Positions 43,774-54,341 of a stretch of DNA of 64,000 nt are shown here, piece by piece. The notes under the pieces are model-generated. The model did no database searches and was not told the origin of the DNA. It saw only the letters and a program-made list of their open reading frames with translations. This stretch comes from Fragilariopsis cylindrus CCMP1102 (taxonomy: Eukaryota > Bacillariophyta > Bacillariophyceae > Bacillariales > Bacillariaceae), in assembly GCA_900095095.1 (NCBI GenBank), contig FMBT01000300.1, positions 558,001 to 622,000 on the forward strand, given 5' to 3'. Position 1 is the first letter of the stretch. Each line of letters starts with the position of its first letter. Both the position numbers and the translations under genes were made by a program.

Positions 43774-45230
43774 TTACTTGGTCATAACTTTCATGAGGAG
43801 AGTGGCGGCAGATCCGACAATAGCTCCAGCTGCCATGAGAACAATTGGGCTTGGACTCAATTTGGCCTCACCAAGCTGAGAGTGGGGTGTTTCATCCGAA
43901 AGCTCGTATGTACCGGTGGTAGAAAGTTTATCCATACTGACCATAACACGCTTGCACATCGATTCTTCGGCCTTTCGGACCCAAACACGAGGATCGTAGA
44001 ATTTCTTGTTTGGTTGTCTTTTCCGTCAGGATTACCAATTTGGCCCTTAAGATAGGCACGCTTTTCGCCCTCATACGCACGAAGGCCGTCCCAGTAAGCC
44101 CACTGAGTATCAGTATCGATATTCATCTTGACAACTCCATTAGACACGGCAAGTTGGATTTCTTCGTCGGTGGAACCAGAACCACCGTGCATGACTAGGT
44201 AGATAGGTTTGTCGAGGGAACTATTCAACATCTTTTTGGCATATTCTTGGTGCTTTCCAAGTTTTTCAGGAGAAAGTTGACATTACCTGGCTTGTAAACC
44301 CCGTGAACGTTTCCGAACGCAGCGGCAATCGAAAACATAGGTCCGACCTTAGAAAGAGCTTGGTAGACAGCGTAAACTTGTTCGGGTGTGGTATAAAGCT
44401 TTTCTGGGTCGACATCCTCGTTATTTACACCATCTTCTTCTCCACCGGTGATACCGATTTCCATCTCCAACCAAATCTTCATGGGCGCCATTCGCTTGAA
44501 ATATTCGACACAGATAGCAATATTTTCCTCATCGGGTTCTTCGGAAAGATCAAGCATATGAGAAGAGAAAAGAGGTTCTCCGTACTTGGCGAAGAATTCT
44601 TCGTCTGCCTCAAGCATACCATCGAACCAAGGAAGAAGCTTCTTAGCACAATGGTCAGAGTGAAGGACGACAGGGATTCCATAGTACTTCGCAACAGAAC
44701 GGACATGCATGGCAAGAGCGACAGATCCAGCAGCTGCACCATTCCCATCCTTAACACCCTTTCCAAGCAAGAACGAACCTCCTCCGTTTGAACATTGAAC
44801 CATAACAGGTGCCTTAGCCTTGCGTGCGGCCTCCATGACAGCATTCGCTGTAGAAGAACTGTGTAAAGGAGGATTACAAATAAATGTATATAAAGATATC
44901 GAAAAAGTGAATTTCAAGTTAGAGGAGGGGGGGGGGGGGGGGCTCGACAAGAAATCATCCTTAATATATACTGACAGGATAAAAACCATAGAATTTTATC
45001 CTTCAGATTGGATATACGATATCAGACCCAATCACAAATAATGGCTGTCTTAGACAATAGATGATGCCTTTGTCGAACGACGACGACGACGACGACGGAC
45101 GTGAATAAACGTACCTGGTACAGTTCACAGCAGGAATTGCGTAGGAGTTGGCACGAGCATGATCAAGAAGGTTAACCAAATCGTCACCGGTGACAACACC
45201 AGAGGGTACAATATCAGACAAAGAAGACAT
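43774..45230 (-). CDS. Class II fructose-bisphosphate aldolase with C-terminal membrane span
   Basis: Exon 1 45230-45115, exon 2 from 44858 (intron GTACGT...TTACACAG) to 43774, about 400 aa. Class II zinc aldolase: NCTSSSTANAVMEAA, VVLHSDHC (zinc ligand His and catalytic Asp), GNVHGVYKPG and VMHGGSGSTDEEI (metal and phosphate binding). It splits fructose-1,6-bisphosphate into triose phosphates. After the usual end come about 45 extra residues finishing in a hydrophobic segment, SPIVLMAAGAIVGSAATLLM, then KVMTK: a likely tail anchor. There is no N-terminal targeting peptide. Two apparent single-base losses, near 44278 and near 44013, break the frame between conserved blocks; conservation on both sides suggests assembly error, but a real pseudogene is possible. 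Intron 1 contains a 16-bp G tract (44927-44942). Confidence 0.88.
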
Positions 45231-48200
45231 CTTAGCGTATTATGATGATAGTAATGATGTTAAAGTGGAATAATGGGAGAGGTGAATGATCCCGAATGGC
45301 TGAATGACAATCTTTTTTGTGTTTCAGTAAAAAATTTGCATTCCATTTTTGCGCGGCGAAGGCAACGATAGAAAAGTCCAAATACGCACGAAGAAAAGAC
45401 CCACTTTTTGAACAGATTTTCTTGAACAACAAACACGTATGAAAAATCCAGAATGAGAATGAGAATGATTGGATAGTACAGCGATCGAACACGCTGCTGC
45501 GCCAAATATTACGGAGGCAGTGCAATTGCAGATGTCGTATTTTTAATGACATATTGTACTGAATTGACGACGTAGCTTTTCAAATTTTTTTACTGTCTTT
45601 TCAAATCGAATTGAAAACAGGCAGAAGAGAAAGATTAAACTTCCACAGGAGGTATGGTACAATTGTACGTACCGTTCAATATATATATGATACGCGTAAA
45701 TCATTGCTACACTCACCTGTACAGTATGATGAAGTTCTACGGTAGCAACACAATTGCTGCCTGTCATCGAAAGTTCAGATTGATGGAAATATGAATGAAT
45801 CGGGTGATGCCAGCAAACACCTATTAAGGAGTTTCGATGAACGGTAGCCTACATCTTGCAGTATGTTTTTATATCGTTGTCAAATAAGACTAAGACGGAG
45901 AAGACAAATAATGCATGCAGCAGAATCGGCGTTAACAAGTTTCTACTAAATATTTATCAATGAAGATTTCTACATTCTACACAAAACACATTTTTTTCTG
46001 GCGTAATAAAATTGGTACATGCGATTATTATTATGTGGTATGGTGAATGATCATTTTGTTGTGAAAAAGTTTTTTTAGGAAAAATGCCGTATTTTAGTTG
46101 TTGGGTGACATAAGATCTGACTGGCACGTTGTTATCAACTTCTCTTTTTGAGAGGTCGGCAAAAGAGATTCCAAGTCAGAATCAAATAATACTTTCCTGT
46201 AACTGTTGTGGTTACGTTGGATCGGATGTACATATAAAGTTGTGGTAAAATAATTTATTCAACAGTATAACACCAAGCTGACTCGACTGGACTCTTCCAT
46301 TGAAGATGTTATCTCTTTTGTATTCCGTTTACGGTAATGTCATGGCACACCACCCGTTTATGACCAATGCGAAGATATGAATCAAAACAAGACGTCATTA
46401 ACATCATTCATTCCTTTTTCGTATCAAAGTTATGGCAAAAAATAGATAATGTTAGAAACTAATCTTTGTGACGAGAGAAAACAATTTAACAAATTAAAAC
46501 TATGTTTGTTCGAAAAACTGATCGAATATCCACAGATTCCGTTGGATCTGTGTATCAATCAACTGTCCGGAATTGATGTTGGGCAAAAAAAAAGGAATTT
46601 TCCGTAGATTACTAAGAATGCCCAGAGTGTATTTACCCGTTGACGATATTTGAAGAAATACAGCGTCCTTCCTTACCTGAGAAATTGAAAGTTAATTGGT
46701 TGGTCAGTTTCATTCCATAGCAGTATTTTAGGGTGATGATTTTTATGGTGGTCATAAATAATATATGATACGATATGATGCATGTCAGACCTAGATTCAA
46801 TGCACAATCATATGATTAGTAGATGACTTTCATTCTTCAATATTGTATAAACGACATTTTTTGATTTTCATATGCTATAATATCAAGTAGATCAAATCAC
46901 AGGAGAAAAGTATGAGATTCTTTCGTTTTCAGATGTAAGCTATACCCACTACGATGAGCTTTATTTTGTTTTATAGCAAGACATCAACTCTCAGGGCACG
47001 CAACACAAGCGCAACAAATTCCAAGAGATTATTTTGTTAAAAAAAAATCAACTGAAACGGAACCAAGGGATAACATCGGGCATATTGTCGTACCAGAACG
47101 GTATAACTCCCGCATACCTTGTATTCCAGGCGATTGCTATTCTACCAGAATTTTCTAACCCCATAATAATAATAAGGTTGAAAAACAAACGTAACAGATG
47201 ACACAATAATTGATAGTAAAATACGCATCCTGACTAATTTGTGGATTCTTTCTCTCTCTCTCTCATTCTATTGCCTGATCATTATAGTATTGGAGGACTT
47301 ACCGTTCATTTTCCTCGTCATTTGTCTTATCTTGTGTTTATTTATTTATTCGTCGGCATCTGTCCGTCTGTCAATGAAGATAAAAAGCAAAGGATTAAAA
47401 TTAGATGCATTCGATGTGATGTGCGAACACTTGTGACTCTCCTTTCAGTGGTTTGCAAAAGAAAAGTGTCTGGGATCGTAGTCATTCTAGCGACTAGCTT
47501 TTATATTTGTTTGTTTGTTTCGATTCGATCATCAAACAACCAATTGTGATAGGTTGTTACGAATGAAACAACATGCTTGTCGCGTCTTTGATGTGCATTA
47601 ATTTAAGGTTTCAACTTACTTTTCTCGTGGTTGTTGGCCTACAAGTTGTTGTTGTAACCCTACCGCCGTACATAGTTGGAAAATAAAATGAATGTGAGGA
47701 ACTAACTTGAACGAATGAACCAATCCATCACATCAAAAAAGAAATTCATTACTCGAAGATGTACAATTTTTTAGTAGAGCGATAGTTGGCCATCGAAAGA
47801 TCTGAATACGTACGTCGTACGTAGGGGTGCGTATTTAAATATTGACAGTATTCAAATTTAACAGGACAAGTGTTCACCCTAACATAGCGTGTTTCGGCGA
47901 ATTAAAATAAAAAATGCCATCATGAGTGATGTGTTTACATATACAGTACTGTACATCAATCAGTGTTGAATGAAATCTTAGTTTGGTGTACAATGTACAG
48001 TGCCACCACAGTGCATAAAAGACTATACAAGAAAAGCACATGCATCTAAGGTGCTTTGACTTTCTGCTTTATGGAAAAAGCTTCTGAGCAACCATTTTTT
48101 CTCTCTCTTTCTTTTGAGACCCCATCTACTCTTAACAAGTGTATTATTATATTAGTTCAGTAAAGCACCACTTTTGTGGGGGTTGTGATTTCGGTTTCTA

Positions 48201-48527
48201 CCAGTATAGTAGCGCTATGAAATTACAAACACATGTACCATGCGCAAAAACCCACTGCAAAAGATTGTGACTATAATGGAACCACTTCCATTTGTAGTCT
48301 CTAATGACAAAACAAAACAAAACAAAAAGTATCATTCATGGCAGAAGCAGAACTCATAAGTGGGACTCAGCTTTACAGACCCCCCTTTTACTTTGCTTGG
48401 TTAATTTGAAGTGTTAGATAGTGCAATATGCGCTCTATTTGTGTAAGGTATAAATAAGACGTCTGTCACACAACTAGTACGTACTATTTACGACTACAAG
48501 CATACTTTTAATAATAATAAATCATTT
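45231..48527. other. Long intergenic region without recognised gene
   Basis: 3.3 kb, AT-rich, stop-dense. Open frames of up to about 100 codons near 47240-47550 have leucine-rich random-looking translations and a CTCTCTCTC tract at their start, so they are not called. No tRNA, snRNA or rRNA motif recognised. Confidence 0.5.
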
Positions 48528-51159
48528 CTACTGAGAATTAATTGTTTTCGTCAGTCGATCTCGTTTGCGGTTCCTTTTGTTGACATGATGGTAAAGATAT
48601 ACCAAACTCTGGGGAGTCACTCCACTAATTTTTGAAGCTTCTGCAAAAGTTCCGGGAAGGACAGAATTTAGCTTTTCTATCTCTTCGTTTGAAAATGTTG
48701 GAAATTGTTTATGCTCATAAGTCAGATCTGGTGGTATTCTCATCCCTTGGGCCTTTCTCCAACTCTCCATATCTCGATGCTGTCGATCGACATACGAACT
48801 ATACTTCACAATTGCTTCCACGGAATCAGAAACTGAAGCTGGAGAGATAGTCAATTTCTCGCTATCTGAGTCTTCTGAGCTGGTTTCTTGCTGATCCATT
48901 GTGACCATAATTTCCTCCACATTACGTAGTGTCACATGAGGCATTTGTAAAATTTCTTCTGCTGTCTTCTTCGTACCAGTTTTTTTGCTCATTTTCGATC
49001 CTCCCATTAATTCTTTTCCTCCCAAAGAAGCCCATTCCGTAACCTTCAAATTAAATGAGCGTAATTTCTGAATTCTATCCTCAATTAGATGTTGCCTTGC
49101 TTCCACCGCTGCGACGCGTTCTTCATCAACGACTAGTCCAAAATCTTTCCCCTTTTGTGTCAGCCGTAAATCTGCGTTATCTGCTCTAAGAGAAATTCGA
49201 TATTCAGCTCGTGAAGTAAACATCCGGTAAGGTTCTGAGGTACCTCGGGTAACCAAATCATCAATCAAAACACCAATGTAACCTTCGTCTCTTCCAATAA
49301 TAAATGGTTTGCTACCGGCTGAAATCGCAGACCGACCGGCATTTGCACCTGCGAGACAAAACTGTGAGAGAACGAAACGGACAGAGACAACAAACATTTC
49401 CAAACGAAATTAAAACGACAACATACCTGCTACTATACCCTGAGCTGCAGCCTCTTCGTAGCCTGTCGTCCCACAAATTTGTCCAGCAAGATACAAACCT
49501 GCGATTTTCTTTGTTTCCATTGTATGCGTTAATGATATTGGGTTAACAAAATCATATTCTACATCATAACCAGGCCTGACGATTTCTACCTCTTCTAATC
49601 CTTTCATGCTTCTCAGAATCAAAAGCTGGATGTCTTCGGGATAGGGTCCACTCATTCCATTGGGATAAACGATATCTGTTTTCAACCCCTCTGGTTCCAA
49701 AAAACAATTATGTCCGGTTCGTTCCGGAAATCTTTGAACTTTTTTGAAGATGCTCGGACAGTAACGAGGTCCATTCCCTGATCCATCCTTTCCATCATAG
49801 ATTGGCAGACTGCTCTCGTATTTCATGACCAATTTATGCGTTTCTTCATTAGTTGCCGTTTGATGACAAGTGATAACCTTTCCCTGAGCCACCATAGGAG
49901 GCTGTTCATCCTTAAATTGCAGTAAATGTGAGAAAGGGGTTGCCGGGATTTCGGATGGCTGCGGTAAAAGAACATCCCAATCTATAGTAGTTCCATCTAT
50001 TCTCGCAGGAGTGCCTGTCTTCAGCCTTCCCAATTCAAAATCGTGGCGAGCCAAAGTTTTCGCCAAGCCCACTGAGGGGGGTTCAACTTCTTCAGAATCT
50101 CGTAAATGGCGTCCTCCGCTGTATCTTTCGTGACCGAGCATTAGAACACCTCTTAGGAAGGTTCCAGTTGTGATTACAACAGCATTAGAGGTCAATTCAC
50201 TCGTTGAACCATTTTGTTCTATCATAACTCCTCGAATTTGAGACTTGCTTCTGCTATTCTCATTAGACGAGTCTAGAATCAGCCTAGAAGGTTCTTCCAG
50301 CAACAAATCTTGAACACTAGCCTCGATCAGGTCTAAATTTGGATAATTTTTCAGTGTCGTCTGCATGCTAGACTTGTATAAATCTCTGTCCATTTGCGCT
50401 CTAACAGTGATTATCCAGAAATTGAAACAATACATTTTAAGGGAAGTCAGCGCAATGAGATACATCGAAGCGAAAAATCAATAGCCACATAGATTAAATA
50501 TAATATAATGATACGAAATTTTCATGATAGTTTTGTTACTCTGTCCTCACCTCGGTCCTCTCACAGCTGGGCCTTTGCGTCTGTTCAGCATTCGACTAGT
50601 AGAAAGCAAGCAAGGAATATGAGGATAAGCAACAATAGTGAGTAGTGAGAGGGGAAAATACGCATGAAAGAGTTGGAATCGCCGCCTTAACGTACTAATG
50701 AATCCCCGCATCATCTGCAACTTTTCCAATCAATCCATCGAGGGCATCTATTTCCCTCACTAAATGACCCTTGCCGATTCCTCCGATGGAAGGATTGCAG
50801 CTTAGTTCTCCAATTGTATCAAGTCTCTGCGTAACCAAGGCAGTCTTCGCGCCACACCTCGCAGCAGCGGCAGCCGCATCACATCCAGCATGTCCACCTC
50901 CCACAATGATTACGTCGTAATCAGCAGACATGGTAGCTCCATCCAAGGAAGTAGAGGTAGTAAAGAATGACGCAAACGGCGATATCTTTGACGACAGGGA
51001 AGTCACACCTGTTGGTGTAACAGCTCTACGCGATGATGTAGAGATAAAAGCTAGCGTCGAAGATAACATGCTTACAGACAACGACAGAAGCAAAAAATTC
51101 ACGAAATAAATGTGTTTCCATACCATATCTGATGATGATTGATAGCCGAACGATAACAA
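48528..51159 (-). CDS. mnmG: tRNA uridine 5-carboxymethylaminomethyl modification enzyme MnmG, plastid type
   Basis: Four exons: 51159-50696, 50595-50551, 50400-49427, 49348-48528; phase consistent, 767 aa. MnmG/GidA signatures: FAD-binding [89 protein letters not shown] and [15 protein letters not shown]. With MnmE it modifies U34 of certain tRNAs in bacteria and organelles. The first 100 residues hold a signal peptide ([16 protein letters not shown]) followed by TLAF-IS and a Ser/Thr/Arg-rich stretch, close to the ASAF-type bipartite leader of diatom plastid proteins. Met at 51126 is an alternative start that makes a tighter signal peptide. The C-terminal helical domain ([13 protein letters not shown]) is present. 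Confidence 0.93.
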
Positions 51160-52209
51160 TATTTGACAGGCTCAGGGTATAGTCCGGTGTAAGGAGGTCG
51201 AACACTATACTTTTCTTGAAGTCGTTAAACTACTAGTCTAGCTGCCGTACAAGCTTGTAGTATTGTACAGTAGTGTTGGTGCTGATTGATGAATCTTCTA
51301 TTCTGATGATGGATAGAAGAAGTTCTGTACAAGACAGCAGCTAAAGAATGAGGGAGACAACATTCTACATAATTCTATTTCGAGAATTAATGATTAATGG
51401 TGTTGGTAAATTCTAAAGCAAAATCGAGCGAAAAAGCTATTTTTCTGCCCCCCCCCCGCCCCACCCACAATCGTGACTAAAATAATAAATTGATCATGAA
51501 ACAAGATTGTAGGATCTGCTGTGCATAAAATATGGAAGAAAAGGGTATTGCAGTAACGTTACTGCGCCAATAATAATCTCCACCCAGTATATACTGTAGG
51601 TACTAATTAATTTAAAGTACATGATTAAGCATACACATCGAATTGATCAATGGTAAGAGTTACACCTCTTTCTTAAATACATTATTAACTTTTATGATGA
51701 GATTTGGGTGCACCTATCTGATATGCTGGGCTGTTGGCAGTTGCTCAGTCTTTCTTCCCATTTGTATCATGAAATAAATCCATGGAATCTAAAATTATAA
51801 ACTACTGGTATCAAATTAAACTAAATTCATTAAAATAGCAACACTTGTGACAGCACTTTTTTGAACTGCATCTATAAGTCAACAAACTACAAAACAGGAC
51901 AGAGTGCAACATAATACAACAACCCCCATAATAAAATGATTACTACAAGATGATAATGAGAAGAAAATGACAGGGAATTCTTTTTTTAAGGTCACAAAAT
52001 TTCAAATGATAGCATATATGCACTCGTGATTAAATATTTTTGTGTTTCGATCGATGTAAAGTGCGGTCGGTGGTCAGTCAGTGCGCCATATTATTTATAT
52101 TAGCTAAAACATTTAAAATTGAAATGATTGTAGTGTTGGATTATTGAATGCACAACAAATAATGTTTCAGTAGTGAGGGAAGTTTAAAGTTTATCAAAAG
52201 ATATTGACT
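51160..52209. promoter_or_regulatory. Divergent intergenic region between mnmG and a J-domain gene
   Basis: 1.05 kb between head-to-head genes. It contains a C10 tract at 51448-51457 followed by GCCCCACCC. No core promoter elements recognised. Confidence 0.4.
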
Positions 52210-53715
52210 ATGAATGATACAGATACGAATAGGCCGTCTAAGGCCATGATGCTAATGCTCGCACCGGTGAGTATTGGGTTTGATCTTTCGTAATACTTGC
52301 ATTGAATATATTGGGTGGAGATACGTTGAGTTCAGATTGAATTAACTGCGTGCCGAGTATGTGGATGATGATGTACTATACTTCGTCTACCTACTTTTTT
52401 TAGCTGATGCGTCTAACATAATTTTAATTGAAAATTCGACAGGATGGCTACTACGCCTATTTGAACATACCCAAATGTCGTAGTAGTACTGGCAAAGAAA
52501 CCGATCCGTTATTACAAATAGACCTAGATCTTGTCAAAAAGAATTATCGCAAACTCTCAATCAAACATCACCCGGACAAGCCCGGTGGTGATGCGGATAC
52601 CTTTCGAGTCTTGAAACGAGCACAAACAGTATTATCAAATCCAAAATTACGACAGCAGGTGTGTACATGCGTCATGCTGCGTTGATCTCCTTAGTATTAA
52701 ATACAGTACCTATTGTTTTCTTCTCTTTGTTTTGTTTTTAAATGTTCTTTCGTAACAAGCAAGCATTCACTTGATATTCATCACTTCTATTGTTCTTTCC
52801 AGTATGATATATTAGGGATAGACTTGGATGACGATGAAGTAGAGCAAAATGGTGTTGGTAGTGCAGAGAATGAGAATGGAGAGGGTGGACCAGAACCACA
52901 AACTACCTCTCAAGGGATTGTCCAGGAGATTGCAAGTTTGGCTCTAACATCAGTACTGCAATTAGTGGTTCGAACAGGTGCGTAAATGCTGTATGCTGAA
53001 TTTGATATCGTCAAATACAGCACTTTTTTTTGGGTATTCGTCCCTAAATTTACATTATTTCTTAAATTGTTCTTCGTACAACAACACGTCTCTCAACACG
53101 ACAAATTTTCAAATCTTCACAGCCCTTTTAGGGTCAATCTCTTTGATCGTTGTTCGGTATAAGTTAACACTCTTCCCTGCATTAGCATTTTTAGCATTCA
53201 TCGCCTATAAGGTTCGTTCTGCATCAGCTTATAATACGCTGGAGATGTTGTCCCCATTTTTAATCAGTATTGGAATAATTATCATGTATCAATCGTCATC
53301 GGGTAGCTGGAATATCACTACTGGAGATGGCAAGGGCCAGAGCAATCACTGGCTATTGTACTGGTTAGGGGAATCTATTCTCATATTTATGTTTACGTAC
53401 AATTCCATGGTGGAAAAGCCATCTATGTCGAATCCTATATATGTGGGTGCCATCCTTGTTTTTGGAATAGTAGCTGCCCTGTGGTTTCGCGGAAAGTTTT
53501 GGAATTATGCAATTATTATTGGATTAGAAATTTTCGCGGCCATCTTCATCGCCGTTTCTTTTCCTGTCTTCGAAATGATTCTGGAGGCTATTCTGAATGA
53601 TAAACTTAAAAAGGTGGGTGAAAAATACGAGCTCAACACAAATGCATGGAACGTTACTATAGAAGTGACAATACTGATAGTGGAACCAAATAGATGTTCA
53701 GATGTCAATCAATAG
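52210..53715 (+). CDS. J-domain membrane protein
   Basis: Exons 52210-52266, 52443-52658, 52803-52977, 53123-53715; phase consistent, 346 aa. The J domain lies at about residues 20-95 with the essential HPD in IKHHPDKPGGDADTF, so it can stimulate an Hsp70 partner. It has an insertion (PKCRSSTGKETDP) between helix I and II. A short acidic linker follows, then about six hydrophobic segments (for example ALLGSISLIVVRY, FPALAFLAFIAYK, FLISIGIIIMYQ, ESILIFMFTY, YVGAILVFGIVAALWF, IIIGLEIFAAIFIAV). The multi-span C-terminus suggests an ER or other membrane-bound co-chaperone. The start MNDTDTNRPSK is a short first exon, less certain than the rest; the last 20 residues may be intronic if a further exon exists. 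Confidence 0.82.
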
Positions 53716-54341
53716 ATGATTTGAACGACTTTACAATATAAGGTAGTGATGGCTGAAGCATTGGTTGCTCTGAGTAATTTTTGCTTGTGAGGGTGCACAG
53801 TTGAAGTTCGTAATAATATGTTCCGTTTTCTTCCAGTCAGTCGGGGAATGCTCTTCGGCGTCCTGGAAAGATCCTATGATAATTTTTTTAAGGCGCGAAG
53901 AGCTAAGCGATGTACAATTGAAAGTATGCATATGATACTGAGTGGTCATTCTTCTATACGCACACGTACCGGGGGTAGATCAAAGAAGAAATTTCGAGTA
54001 TCCTTGTCGTGCTGGTTAAAGTAGCAACATTTCATTTTAACAAAATATAGAGAAGTGTCCTGCTATATTCCACATTGTCGCAAAATTACATATAGAATAA
54101 TGTAGCATTTCAACAACTTTAAACTACAGTGCACGCCTAAACATTGTTATAGATATCGTTTGTAGTGTCGGTATCATCCAGAAATTCAAACATGCTTAAA
54201 ACGTCTCATTTATCCAATTAATTTTGCAGCAAAGAAATATACTGTTCACTATGCACAGAAATAGACAACCTTGTCGTCCTTTGGACCAACTATCGTAATA
54301 ATTTGGGCTTAATTGTGAAATTGTATCATCTCCTTTACATT
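53716..54341. other. Spacer between convergent J-domain genes
   Basis: 626 bp containing both 3' ends. A 68-codon open frame at 53818-54024 shows no recognisable family. Confidence 0.5.

Noticed and set aside
47239-47549. Two overlapping frames of 65 and 102 codons
   Set aside because: Begin in a CT microsatellite, overlap each other in different frames and resemble no family.
53818-54024. 68-codon frame, possible extra exon of the membrane J-domain gene
   Set aside because: No well-placed acceptor with correct phase was convincing, and the previous exon already has a stop; left out of the gene model.
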